Shown: positions 45,972 through 56,649 of the stretch, piece by piece
How positions within the stretch are numbered: the stretch's first letter is position 1
Layout of the letters: every line of letters starts with the position of its first letter
Origin: Xenopus tropicalis
Lineage: Eukaryota; Chordata; Amphibia; Anura; Pipidae
Reading direction: 5' to 3'
Assembly (NCBI RefSeq): GCF_000004195.4
Contig: NC_030683.2
Span: forward strand, 51,101,358-51,165,357
Length of the DNA: 64,000 nucleotides
The notes under the pieces: generated by a model
What the model saw: only the letters and a program-made list of their open reading frames with translations
The model's database searches: none
Told to the model about the DNA's origin: nothing
Translations under genes and position numbers: made by a program

Positions 45972-46675
45972 ATCTGAAAGGGATACTGTCATGATTTTTA
46001 TGGTGTACTTTGTATTTCTACACTGGTTTACATAGCAAATAATTCACTCTACCATTTAGAATTTTATTCTTGAACCAAGAAATGTATTTTTTTATCTGTA
46101 ATATTGGTGTGTAGGCAGCCATCACAGTGCATTTTGCCTGAATCTGAGCTTTCAGAAAGAGTCAGTGCTACACATTAGAGCTGCTTTCAGGTAACCTATT
46201 GTTTCTCCTACTCCCATGTAACAGTCGCAAGTCGGACTTGGATTTCTTACCATTGAGGGCTCTGGTACACGGGGAGATTAGTCGCCCGCGGCAAAACTCC
46301 CTGCTCGCGGGCGAATAATCTCCCCGAGTTGCCTTCCCCCTGCCATCCCACCGGCGAACATGTAAGTCGCCGGCGGGATGGCAGACGCGGCGGGGCGATT
46401 TCGGGAAATCGCCGAAAAAGACTCGCGAGGCTTTTTTTACTGGGAGCTGCTATCTTGCTACCTTCCTATTGTTCTGCTGATCGGCTGCTGGGAGGGGGGT
46501 GATATCACTCCAACTTGCAGTTCAGCAGTAAAGTAACGTTTATCAGAACACAGGTTCCCTTTGAAATGGGAATATGGCTAGCCCCATGTGAAATTTCTAA
46601 ATGAAATATAAAACAATATGTTTGTATTTTTGAAAAATGGTTTTTCCATGACAGAAGGATTTGTTTACTAAGTAT
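45972..46675. mobile_element. T2-like MITE with a nested GC-rich insert
   Basis: GAAAGGGATACTGTCATGAT on the left and CCATGACAGAAGG on the right form diverged inverted ends. Parts match 51457-51960 in the opposite orientation (GGAAACCTATTGTTTCTCCTAC-like and CTGGGAGCTGCTATCTTGC). At about 46252-46432 a GC-rich element (CACGGGGAGATTAGTCGCCC) interrupts it. Confidence 0.6.
46252..46432. mobile_element. Nested GC-rich palindromic element
   Basis: CGCCCGCGGCAAAACTCCCT and TGCTCGCGGGCGA form a short palindrome, then CCGGCGAACATGTAAGTCGCC forms a second. It replaces the sequence present between TTCTTAC and CTGGGAGCTG in the relative at 51457-51960. No TSD was resolved. Confidence 0.5.
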
Positions 46676-46870
46676 CAGTATTTTTTACCAATGCTTACTA
46701 ATGCATTTAGTATTTAGTAAGGTATTATCTATTCTGGAACACTTCAATCCAATGCAGAAAATATTTTACTTTGTACCCAGATGCAAGTGCTAGAGCATTT
46801 AGGATCACAAAAGTGTACCCTTTAGTGCTAATATAAAGCACTTGTGTCTGGGTCTGGCTGCACTCTGCAC

Positions 46871-47125
46871 CTAGGGGGCAATTTAACAATGCTCAAGCAT
46901 TTGGATACTAAAACCATGTGAGTGTTCCAAAACTTTTGCATGGTTTATTCATTCGAATACCACGCTTCGTGAAGATTGGGTTTTTCTTTTCCCCGATAAA
47001 AAAATAATAAGCTTGGAAGGTACTACAAAATGTTGTGCTTGAATGAAGAAACCATGCGAGAGTTTGGGAACTCTTGTGTCATTTAAGTACTTGAAGGTTT
47101 GAGCGTTCTTAAATCTGCCATTATG
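46871..47125. mobile_element. Imperfect palindromic MITE
   Basis: The left arm GGGCAATTTAACAATGCTCA is inverted relative to TTGAGCGTTCTTAAATCTGCC on the right. Inner CATGGTTT and AAACCATG blocks also pair. The superfamily is not recognised. Confidence 0.5.
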
Positions 47126-47768
47126 GGCTTATTTATCAGAAAATTGTTCAAATAAAAATACCTCAAATTTTTTGAGTTTCCAAACTGGAAAAACTCAAAA
47201 AATTTAGTTTGCAAATATGGCTTGACTTTGCCTAGCACAACTCCCATTGACTTCTATAGAAACTCAAAAGCTTTTAGACGGCATTTTTTTTTTCACTGTG
47301 AGAAAAAGGGCCATAGACTCCAATGTATTTTGAGTTGAAGAAGTCATTGTGAAAAAAAAGTTCCTGCAGAAAAAGTTGCTGTGAAAAACAGCCATTGACT
47401 TCAACACATTTTGCAAATTTTCACCAGACAGATTATCTCATTGTGAATCTTGGACAATGTCGATCAAAACTGAATATGTATTCAAAATTATGTTACATTA
47501 ATCTGCTCAAAGGCATAGGATGAATCGGCACAATGATAATTTTAATAATGCTTCCTATTAGCACGAATAATGCAATTAGTGTCATAACATAAGTGTTTGA
47601 TGAAGTGGCTGCAACGCCACCACACTATCCCTATACTGATTACATTAAAATTCATTATTCATTGTAATATGGAGTAAATTGGCATCGTAGTAACTAAAAC
47701 CTTTTAATAAAACCTTTTGCCTGTCTTATCTTATGAGTGAGAAGAAATCACAGGTGTCCTACAAAGAA

Positions 47769-47829
<61 letters not shown>

Positions 47830-47830
47830 A
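47769..47830. repeat. (CTAT)n tetranucleotide microsatellite
   Basis: About 15 perfect ATCT/CTAT units in a row. It is likely polymorphic. Confidence 0.98.
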
Positions 47831-48270
47831 GGAGCTCCTAATTAATTTAGTCTTCCTTCACTCACAGAATATGCAGTATAGATAGCATGTGGGTTATTTC
47901 CTATGGTTTCCCAGTTGCATGATAATACTATGGGGCCGATTCACTAAAGTGCGATAAAACGTGCGCTATTTATAGCGTGCGGTAAAAATTTTATTGCGTC
48001 TAAATTTTCGCACGATTCACTATAAGCATACTTGCGCAGCATAAAACTGGCTACATTTTGCGGCAGCATAAAACTGGCTACATTTTGCCCTGGGAGAGCA
48101 CAGAGTGCTAGAGAGGTGCTGTATAAATGTTTATTTGCAAACCCCCCCCCAAAAAACAATAAAAATATAAGTAAGAAAAAAAAAGAAGTGCTAGAGATAA
48201 TAAAGTAGAATATTTAGGCAAATACTTAGGGGTCCGTTTGCTAAAGTGGCTTAAATTAAGTGGGAGATTT

Positions 48271-48553
48271 ATAATACTAATGTTAAATTAAGGGCTGTAG
48301 AAAGTTAACTGTCCTTAATCCTCGGATAACTTTCTGCCTGGACTTCCCTCCCCCCTTCCTTTCCCTAGTTAAAAAACAAAATTCAATCCAGCAGCCAAAT
48401 TACCCCGACAACGGACAGACCTTTTACTTTACCTTTTTTATCAGAATTGTATAACGCTATGTCGAAATTGAAACTGTTAGCTCTGCCTTGATATTATATT
48501 GATACAAATGTTGGATTGTTATAAAACCCAATAAAAAATTAAAAAAAAAATAA
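48271..48553 (+). mobile_element. L1 3' end insertion with 18-bp TSD
   Basis: It ends in CCCAATAAAAAATTAAAAAA, a poly-A-like tail. AAATTAAGTGGGAGATTT flanks it at 48253-48270 and 48554-48571, a perfect 18-bp TSD. It is 5'-truncated to the 3' UTR. Confidence 0.92.
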
Positions 48554-48955
48554 AAATTAAGTGGGAGATTTTAGACACAGAATAAATGGCAAATATGTTA
48601 TGGGCACTTTATTAAATGGGAACAAATATAATATTGCAATTATTCTGGCAACAAAACATTGGATTGGCAGCTATCACACTCGCCAGAAAATACGCTACGT
48701 ACTAATTAACGCAAGTTTTACTATTCAGCAAAATGGGCTAAAGACAAAATTGTTGGCAGAATATTTGCAAAAATTTAACCCATATAGCATATTGATGCTG
48801 TTACTGATAAATGTAAGACTGTAGGGGAAACTACATGAAAGTATAGAATACCATATCAAGGAAGGAAAAATAATTAGACATTACTCAGTTCAAAAGTAGA
48901 AAAATAAAAACTTTTAATTTAACAATTAAAGGGGAAAAAATAGGGAAAATAAAAC

Positions 48956-49408
48956 TTAGGGCTTGCTGCCCTTGAGTTCTCTTATGTCCCTCCTCATCTC
49001 GTCCATTTCCCCCCGGAGCTGGGCCAGCTCGGCCTTGATGTTGGCCAGGTCCTCCTGCACTGATGGTCCCTCGTGTGCAGGAGAATCTGGTGCCCAGCAC
49101 TTGGCCTGGGGGGAGTCCGGGGCCTGGGGGGAGAACTCAAGGGCCTGGGGGGAAACTGGTGGAGGAATGAAGGGGGGGAGTGTCCGGGGCCTCGGGGGAC
49201 CCTGGGGCCTCTTCGGTCTCTGGGGCCGGTGCTGCTGGGGCCTCTGGGGCCACTGGAGGTTGGGCCTCTGGGGCCGCTGGAGGTTGGGCCTCTGGGGCCG
49301 CTGGGGCCTGGGCGGGTGCTGCTGCCTGGCCGGGTGCTGGGGCCTCGGGGGCCACAGGAGCCTGGTTTGCCTGAGGTTGTGCCTGGGGATGAGGCGCCAG
49401 CTGAAGTT
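48956..49408 (-). CDS. Harbinger accessory protein, exon 2 (Pro/Ala-rich linker and coiled coil)
   Basis: A splice acceptor TATCTCATAG lies at 49418-49409. The phase is right: exon 1 leaves one G, and G plus AA gives Glu, reading EIAK-ELQLAPHPQ. A long APEAPAP-type low-complexity stretch follows (about 49400-49200). It ends, in a frame shifted by one base, with VQEDLANIKAELAQLRGEMD and EMRRDIRELKGSKP then a stop at 48956-48958, a clear amphipathic coiled coil. The shift lies at a 7-C run (plus-strand G run near 49172-49178). It may be a disabling indel or an assembly error. The plus-strand ORF of 205 codons here is the antisense shadow. Confidence 0.7.
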   Translation of the reverse strand, partial: NFSWRLIPRHNLRQTRLLWPPRPQHPARQQHPPRPQRPQRPNLQRPQRPNLQWPQRPQQHRPQRPKRPQGPPRPRTLPPFIPPPVSPQALEFSPQAPDSPQAKCWAPDSPAHEGPSVQEDLANIKAELAQLRGEMDEMRRDIRELKGSKP

Positions 49409-49447
49409 CTATGAGATAGTATTGCAAGATGTTATTTTGTGTAATAT

Positions 49448-49450
49448 ATT

Positions 49451-49487
<37 letters not shown>
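49448..49487. repeat. (TA)n microsatellite in the Harbinger gene intron
   Basis: A TA run of about 40 bp inside the intron between the two exons. Confidence 0.95.
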
Positions 49488-49490
<3 letters not shown>

Positions 49491-49731
49491 TCATACACCA
49501 TCATAAATAACAGGGCCCCTCACAACAACATTTTTTGGGCCCCCGTCCTCCCACGCCCCCACTGGCCCCTCCCCCTGTGAACCCTCACATCAATACAAAG
49601 GACACACATTGTTAGCCAGGGCCCCCTAAAACATTCGTGGCCCTTCCCCAAATGACTCATACTATGGGCCGCTCCCTGCTGCTTCCCCCCTGCTTTAAAC
49701 TCATTTATGCATATGTATTTGAAAATAGATG

Positions 49732-49752
49732 TGTATATATATATATATATAC
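49732..49752. repeat. (TA)n tract adjoining PLE E
   Basis: A TA run of about 20 bp directly before the PLE E pLTR fragment. Confidence 0.92.
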
Positions 49753-49929
49753 AATACGAAGTGCTGGGAAGCTGCACACCATAAGGAACAATAATACCTG
49801 GGTGCCTGTGGGAAAACAAAATCTAGACAGGCATGGGGTGACGGCACACACAGAATTTTCACAAGGAGTCACGAAGATGTGAAATAATATTCAGAGGTTT
49901 ATTGTGACCAACGTTTCAGTTCCTCACTG
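49753..49929 (-). mobile_element. PLE E pseudo-LTR fragment, next to (TA)n
   Basis: The minus strand reads GTGAGGAACTGAAACGTTGG and TCACAATAAACCTCTG, the GAAACGTTGG plus AATAAA signature of PLE 3' regions. The left side abuts the TA tract. The right side is cut by a LINE 3' end. Confidence 0.65.
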
Positions 49930-49997
49930 GCATTATGGTTGAACGTGATGGACGTATGTCTTTTTTCAACCCAACTTACTATGTTACTATGTTACTT
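49930..49997 (+). mobile_element. CR1-like LINE 3' end
   Basis: GCATTATGGTTGAACGTGAT then CTTTTTTCAACCCAACTTAC and TATGTTACTATGTTAC, matching the tail at 9480-9540. Confidence 0.8.
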
Positions 49998-50101
49998 TCG
50001 TCATCCCTGACATTTCTTACATTTGTACTTTTAGTTCAAATTACTTGCTAAATCTTTTACTGAACGTATACTGTAAAAGCATAATAAAGTACAATAATTA
50101 C

Positions 50102-50303
50102 CTTTTGCAATTTCAGCAACCAGGTCTGAATTCCTGCGCTTCAGGTCAGACCATAGGCGCTGGAGCAGGCGGAGGTCCACATCAAGGGCAAACCCGGCGA
50201 GCAAACCATCTCTGAGCTCGCGCAGGTTGTCATATCCTGAGCGCAGGAGAACGGTGACAATATAGCGCCTCTCCCCTGGTAGCAGATCAGAAACCCCAGG
50301 CAT
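50102..50303 (-). CDS. Harbinger accessory protein, exon 1 (Myb/SANT-like)
   Basis: A true ATG at 50303 opens MPGVSDLLPGERRYIVTVLL and continues into DVDLRLLQRLWSDLKRRNSD, a helix-rich Myb/SANT-like pattern with the conserved LQRLWSDLKRR recognition-helix region. The exon ends at GCAAAAG followed by the donor GTAATT (50101-50096). PIF/Harbinger transposons encode such a DNA-binding partner that carries the transposase to the nucleus and the ends. The intron (49409-50101) contains a PLE fragment and TA repeats, inserted later. The exon has no stop or frameshift. Confidence 0.78.
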
Positions 50304-50456
50304 GATGCTCCTCTCAGTGTGACTGCAGGCTCAATGACACAAAATGGCCCCAAGTCGCACGTGTCACGAGATTACAAAATCGCTACAAAATGTCCGCGAG
50401 ATTACAAAGTCGCGACAAAGAAATCGCCAAAATATACATAGTAATGTATTTTGTGC

Positions 50457-50646
50457 GACTAAATATTTACCGCTACAGTACTGTATATTATCGCGACTAA
50501 ATATTTACTGCTATAGTACTGTATATTATCGCGACTAAATATTTACCGCTATAGTACTGTATATTATCGCGACTAAATATTTACCACTATAGTACTGTAT
50601 ATTATCGCGACTAAATATTTACCGCTATAGTACTGTATATTAGTAG
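50457..50646. repeat. 38-bp minisatellite, five copies
   Basis: Units begin GACTAAATATTTACCGCTAT at 50457, 50495, 50533, 50571 and 50609, a strict 38-bp period with few substitutions. Each contains AGTACTGTATATTATCGC. It is subterminal in the Harbinger-like element. Confidence 0.97.
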
Positions 50647-51456
50647 CGAAATTCCATACATGCCAAGACTTTAGTAAAATTGAGTAAAAAAGACACATAC
50701 TTGAATAAATAACACTGTAAGTCCATATTTTATTGCCAAAAACTCATTTACTGTACTTTTCTATAATTTTTTGCCTGCCTGTAGTAGGTGTTCATTTTCA
50801 CATAGACCAATGCGATATTTAGCACAGTGTTTGTGAATCATGCGATCGTATTTTTTTCAGCGCAAAAATTAACGCATGCGTTAAAACTAGCGCGGAAAAT
50901 ACCGCATGCGAAAATGGCGACTTAACGCACGCGATAATACTATGGTGAATCGCGCACTAATTATCGCGAGTAATTTAACGCAAAAAAGCGTGCAATAAAT
51001 TTTATCGCACTTAAGTGAATCAGGCCCTATATGTTTCACAGAGCACTTTGTTCTTTGTTTTTTCTGCTGCTCACAGGTAGTACTGTACTCTTTTGTCTAT
51101 TAAGAAAATGTTTTTCTTTATACACAATTAATAAGCCGCCAGAGTTTGGACCAAGCAGGGCCAATCATTCTGTGTCAGCCTAAACTGTTTCCCAATAATT
51201 TAGGGTGGCTTCGGGCATTTTTCTGCCAGCTAAAATGCATTGTGGAAAAACTGTCCCATGTTCCATTACCCCCAATTAGCTTGTACAGTAAAAAACATAT
51301 ACACACAGTATGCACACACTGTATGATTCTAAACATATTATACAGTGAGAGGCAGAAGTAGTGGCACCCAAATTACATTAAATAAAGTGAGAAACATTAG
51401 GTAGTGGCACCACAAATCCAATTAATAAGCAATAGAAGCAGTGAGCCCCAAATACA

Positions 51457-51960
51457 TTAAAGTAATATTGTCATGAGAAAAAATGTTTTGTTTTTTTAAA
51501 AACACATCAGTTAATAGAGCTTCTACAGCAGAATCCTGCAATGAAATCCATTTTTCATAAATGCAATTTATATTTCATTTTGAAATTTCACATGGGGCTA
51601 GCCATATTCTTCATTTCCCAGGGTTCCACAGTCATGTGACTTTTGCTCTGATAAACTTGTCACATTTTACTGCTGAGTTGCAAGTTGGAGTGACATCACC
51701 CTTCTCCCCCAGCAGCCGATCAGAAGAACAATAGGAAAGTTGCAAGATAGCAGCTCCCAGTAGATTTCAGAATAGCACCTTAATAGTAAGAAATCCAAGT
51801 CCAGCTTGGGACTCCTCCAGTTACATGGGAGTAGGAGAAACAATAGGTTTTCTGAAAACAGTTCTGATGTGTAGCACTGGTTCTTTCTGAAAGCTCAGAC
51901 TCAGGCACTCTTTTATAGTACTATAATACTATAGTAGTCAAATAATTCACATTTTTAAAA
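51457..51960. mobile_element. T2-like MITE, related to 45972-46675 in reverse
   Basis: It starts TTAAAGTAATATTGTCATGA, where the relative has GAAAGGGATACTGTCATGAT. The shared body includes CACATGGGGCTAGCCATATT and TCCAGTTACATGGGAGTAGG. The right terminus is unclear. Confidence 0.65.
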
Positions 51961-51964
51961 ACGA

Positions 51965-53440
51965 TTTCCTTTTTCTCTGTAATAATAATACAGTACCTTG
52001 TAATTGATCCCAACTAAGATATGATTTGTCTTTTTTGAAGACAATTCTATTGGCTTTTATTAATGTTTGAATGATTATTCACCAGACGTAAGGTATGGAG
52101 ATCCAAATTATGGAACAACCCCTTATCCCAGGTCCCATGCATTCTGGATAATAGGTCCCATACTTGATACATAAATAAGGTATTAAAAAAATAATTGTCT
52201 ATAAAATATATGAAAATATAAACATATATAATATATAAACATATATAAAAATGTTCATCCGTTTATCAGTCTGCTGTTTTATTTATGTACATTTATACAT
52301 TTGATGGATTAAACTTAAATAGGTATAGGTTGCTGGGATTTAGATGATAAGAGTAAAACTAGGCAATCTATATATAAATCTACTTTGTAATTGTAAAATC
52401 TATTATTTGTTATAATTGTTTGCAACATTAATGAGAGATCAAAGCTCCTTAGAAAAATATGCACCTGTCAGACAAAATCAGCTATCACAAATAATTAAGT
52501 GATTTGGGGATCCATTATCAGTTCTTCCCCAAATGAAAATGGAATGGTTTCTAGCACTGCTGTTTTAATTAAAAACCACAGCTGCTTCCAGAACTACTGC
52601 TGTACACATTATTATAAATTACTGTCTTGTTTTACTGCTTGTTGCCCATAGCTGCATGATTAACTCATTGATTCTTTGAATTGCCCAAATGTGGGTACTG
52701 TTTATTGGCATCCTAAACAAGCTGACTAACAAAAAGATTGCAGAAGTAGAGGGCAAAGCAGTGTTTTGTAAGGCAACACTTCATGGTTTATGCAAGTGGA
52801 GTAAATAGAAAGATGGCATGAATTATAATATAAAATATACACATGATAGCCATTGTAAAAGCTCAATTTGCACAGTGGAAAAATAATGATCATTATTTTG
52901 CATAGCAAAGTAGAAGCATGTTAATCAAATTTTACTAAATTATTTACTCCGGGAAAATAGTGTAAAATTAGTGTGAAATAAAGGGTGTATTTATAATGCT
53001 ATGTGCATGATTTGATGCTGCTCTCCGCATTTATGGAAATCTTTAATTAAAATGAATTAGTTACGCTATTTATAAAGAAGTATTGACCATATTTCAACCA
53101 TTATTTTATGTCACTCCAAACTATTGTAACCCATTACACTCAAAAGAAAAAATTCAGTTGGCAGGTCAATTACAAAGCTACACGATTGCAAAAAATCATT
53201 GCACAACTTCATAAATATTCTTGATTTTATGCTCCAATGTCTGCCATTTGCATTACAATAACGATGGTGTATTTATTTGTTCTTGTTGTAACAACATCAA
53301 CAACCTATGAATGCCAGCCAAGACTAGCTACTTTAGCGTTAAACTTTATACTTTAGTGTTAATACTTAAAATATATGATAAATAAAATGATTTCATGTTA
53401 GTACTAGCAATAGTACTAAGTGATATCAGTGATATCACCA
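51965..53440. other. No recognisable feature
   Basis: AT-rich, non-coding sequence. Confidence 0.4.
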
Positions 53441-53752
53441 GTGATATCACAATGATTTCATGTTAGTAGTAGCGATCAATAAATCTGTACCAGTGATATC
53501 ACAATGATTTCATGTTAGTAGTAGCGATCAATAAATCTGTACCAGTGATATCACAATGATTTCATGTTAGTAGTAGCGATCAATAAATCTGTACCAGTGA
53601 TATCACAATGATTTCATGTTGGTAGTAGTGATGAATAAATCTGTACCAGTGATATCACAATGATTTCATGTTAGTAGTAGCGATCAATAAATCTGTACCA
53701 GTGATATCACAATGATTTCATGTTAGTAGTAGCGATCAATACATTTGTACCA
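53441..53752. repeat. 52-bp minisatellite, six copies
   Basis: Units start GTGATATCACAATGATTTCA at 53441, 53493, 53545, 53597, 53649 and 53701. Each includes the palindrome GTGATATCAC and the block AGTAGCGATCAATAAATCTG. The fourth copy carries a few substitutions. Partial GTGATATCA motifs precede the array. Confidence 0.97.
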
Positions 53753-53754
53753 TT

Positions 53755-54550
53755 TCACTTCAGAAAAAAAAATTCTAAACTGTGGGAAAATTCAAAATGG
53801 CTTAATTCACAAAATATATATATGCTCCTAGGCATCCACTTTCAGAGAGGCTGATGGGAACATCAGAAATAATCCTAAGTGAGCCTGGTCTATCCAACCC
53901 CTAATGCAAAAACAGTACTGCAGCTTCACTCATAACAGAAACTGAATAATAGAAAGACTGTTTTCTCTATGCAAAGGCAGCACAAATAACTGCATGGAGA
54001 CAGACTGCTGCTACACTATATCATGTTTTATTAATGTATCTGCTGTATCTAGAAAGGACATACATTGTACCAAATTAAATCTACTTTGTATATTTCATTT
54101 TTCAAAGGCCATATGACATTCTACATATTCTAGTTTCCTTCAGCTCTCACAATGATTTTTACTGTCAAATACTGTAAAGTAATCTGTTTCCCGCATAGAG
54201 TACAATGTAATTACTTAAGGTGAGGGGTTGAGGTGATGCTGCATGAATTTCCCAGGAAAGCAAATTTGTTTTTTGCTTGTGCATAGCTGCTTAGAGAAAG
54301 TAAAAGTTGTAAGTCTTAAAGCACCATTAAGAAGATACTCTTGCATTATGAATTAAGAAAAAATAACTTGTTTTCTTTTTTTTCTGCCATTTGTTCTTTC
54401 TTTCTTTTTGTTCTTTCCTTCATTCTTTCTTCTTTTTTGTTTCCTTTCTTTTCTTTTTTTTATATTGTGGAAACTAGCTTCCACCATTATAGACACTTGA
54501 GCATATTATAAAATTCAGAGAGCAGGTCAGTGAATAGGATCTACATTATA
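53755..54550. other. No gene; pyrimidine-rich patch
   Basis: Non-coding. A TTTC/TTCT-rich strand lies at 54370-54465. Confidence 0.45.
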
Positions 54551-54552
54551 CA

Positions 54553-54760
54553 TAGTAACATATTAGCATAGTAAGTTAGGTTGAAAAAATACACATCCAT
54601 CAAGTTCAACCATTTATACCTATATAAAACCTGCCTAACTGCTATTGATCCAAGGGAAGGCAAAAATACCTTCTTCCCAATTTGCCTCAGAGGGGAAAAA
54701 ATACCTTCCTGACTCCAAGGTCCCTAAATCACCTTGTATTTAAAAGAGCCATTTTCATTA
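54553..54760 (-). mobile_element. CR1 3' end, antisense
   Basis: The left side has ACATAGTAACATATTAGCAT and GTTGAAAAAATACACATCCA. The body includes TACCTTCCTGACTCCAAGG, the complement of the CR1 3' UTR block near 9370-9400. Confidence 0.82.
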
Positions 54761-54764
54761 ACTC

Positions 54765-55605
54765 TGTATTTTTTTCAACTTCTAAAAAGCCACCAATTTT
54801 CATATAAGAAAACCTTTTTATGAAAAATATATTTTCTTTCCTTCCTATGAAGTACCCCACTGGCATTTTAATTTCTAAAGTGCTTAATGAATTGTTTGTT
54901 TGAAAGCACTTAATACAAAATGGACTATTTCTGTATGTGCGGCTACACTGGCCTTTTTAGTGTGCAATAAACATGTTTAAGGTAGTAATGAGTGGCAGTT
55001 TTTTCTCTCTATCTCTGCCCTGTCATTAGTACATTTCAGATGGCAAATTGGCCCACTTCCCTTTCATTTTAAGAAAGAATGCAAATGAACAGAAGATAAT
55101 TCAAATACCAAAATTACAGGACTAATTTATAGCAGAGCAAGTAATCACATTCCATTTCCTAGTTTTCAAATCCTCTGATTAATCTGGGTGATTGCCAGTC
55201 AGAATAGTGGATGTTTCACCTACTATAGAGCATTATTCATATACTTCTTTGTCTAGGACAGGTAACTCCCAAAGGATTTGCACTACATCTTTTTAAATTT
55301 AAATAGCTGGCTCTGATTAAATGTAATATTCTGGGAGACAATAGGGCTCATATATTCAGTGGCATAAAGCTTAAGATCTGATGTGCATGGCACTCTTTTT
55401 TGCCCACAATACATTATATTTTCCCAGCATCTAGCACATATCTTTATAACAGATTCCAGAAACACAAATATTTGTGCATATGAGTGCAAGTTGTGTCCAC
55501 CATGGAAGATGGGTGGACTCAAGGGTGGTCCTTGAGAATCCACTAGCACCATTTACATTAGGTTTAAACTTGTGCACGTATGAGTAAAATGCACAGCAGC
55601 CACCG
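54765..55605. other. No recognisable feature
   Basis: AT-rich, non-coding sequence. Confidence 0.4.
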
Positions 55606-55610
55606 TGTTG

Positions 55611-56067
55611 TTAAAGGAGAAGGAAAGTTATTTTGGCATTTTACTGCCAATAGATTAGCAACATTAGTGCCACCTAGAACACTATATTTATTCAGCAGAG
55701 CCCTAAAAGCTTTATCTATTTGTTTAAGATTGCAGCTGCCATTTTAAGTAGCTTCCTGCTCTAGCTCCAGCATTATAGCTCAAATTACACATTCATAAGG
55801 GTGGGAGGAGTGAGTTTGAATGAATTCTTATGGGAGGGGGGAGCAGGAGAAGGGAGAGAGCTGCACAGACTCTGGCCCCAGGAATGAAGGATTTTTCTGA
55901 GAGATGAAGTCTGATACAGAAGAACACATTTACACAAAAGAAGACAAGAAATCCTGTGTTTCTTTTGATAAAGAATTCAGTGCAGCGTTTCTGTGAGTGC
56001 TTATGGCTGTATTTAAATAGACTTTTTGATAAAACTTGCTTAGTTTTTACCTTTCCTTTTCCGTTAA
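55611..56067. mobile_element. T2/Kolobok-type MITE, TTAA ends
   Basis: It begins TTAAAGGAGAAGGAAAGTTA and ends TTTTTACCTTTCCTTTTCCGTTAA-type sequence (56044-56067). The ends pair with each other and with 39476-39924. Length is 457 bp. Confidence 0.85.
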
Positions 56068-56289
56068 CATCTGCTAATGGCAGCTTTAAAATAAAAGATT
56101 CCTTTGTGGCATGCAATTACATCTACATACCTAGAGTGTTCCTTTACAGGAGAGCAGATAAATGCAAGTGCAACCCCAATGAGTAATGGAAGCAATTAAT
56201 AAACAACATTTATGTAATGAATATATTAAATAAATGTTAATTATTGTGAGCAGAAAGAAAAACCTCAGTGGTTTATCAATACAGAGAGG

Positions 56290-56460
56290 TGTTTTGATGC
56301 CTGCAGAATTTCTGCATTTTGCCTTCAGCGCATTGTTTTGAGAAAATTTGCTGCGGAAAAAAGACACGGACGACAAAATACAGTAGTTGCGAGCCAAGTG
56401 CGTTTCGTATATTTCTTGCTGTTTCGCAAATTTTTCTGAGAAGCAAAATGGGATAGATCT
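56290..56460 (-). mobile_element. hAT MITE relic (TAGTGATG family), ends eroded
   Basis: CAGAATTTCTGCATTTTGCC, GACGACAAAATACAGTAG and GCAAAATGGGATAGATCTGT occur in the order expected for the reverse orientation. The TAGTGATG ends are lost. Confidence 0.5.
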
Positions 56461-56539
56461 GTGTAAGAGACCTGAACAGTAAGTGGGGACGGGGCTTCAC
56501 TCTGCACAAGGAGCAAAGAAAAGCAAACACCTTCTGACT

Positions 56540-56642
56540 GAGGAACCAGGTCAGAGAGAATACTGGGACAAAGGTAGGTAATTCTGGAGGCTGTTTAGAG
56601 TAATTTTACTGATAGAAAAAAAAAGGTTTACTTATTCTTTAA
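56540..56642. mobile_element. T2-like MITE end, partial
   Basis: It ends GTTTACTTATTCTTTAA, the reverse complement of TTAAAGAATAAGTAAAC, a T2-type terminus. The opposite terminus was not found. Confidence 0.4.
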
Positions 56643-56649
56643 GGCAAAC

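Larger units (their letters stand above)
47932..51027 (-). mobile_element. Harbinger-like element, 3.1 kb, with accessory-protein gene
   Basis: The ends GGGGCCGATTCACTAAAGTG and TTAAGTGAATCAGGCCC are inverted, and TAT flanks both sides (47929-47931, 51028-51030). Subterminal sequence is rich in TTAACGCA/TGCGTTAA motifs. It carries a two-exon Myb-like gene on the minus strand and a 38-bp minisatellite, but no DDE transposase. Nested in it are an L1 3' end (48271-48553) and a PLE fragment with a LINE tail (49753-49997). The right-end interior matches the MITE at 19121-19849. Confidence 0.82.

Noticed and set aside
47769..47830. CTAT array as a regulatory element
   Set aside because: An ordinary tetranucleotide microsatellite without other signals.
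48963..49580. 205-codon plus-strand ORF rich in Gly/Leu/Trp
   Set aside because: It is the antisense shadow of the Pro/Ala-rich exon 2. Low-complexity GC-rich DNA leaves several frames open.
47932..51027. Two unrelated MITEs instead of one Harbinger-like element
   Set aside because: Both outer ends match each other as inverted repeats and carry the same TAT flanks, and the interior blocks match the 19121 MITE. Considered less likely but not excluded.
53441..53752. Regular direct repeats resembling a CRISPR array
   Set aside because: The repeats are contiguous 52-bp units with no unique spacers, in vertebrate-type DNA.
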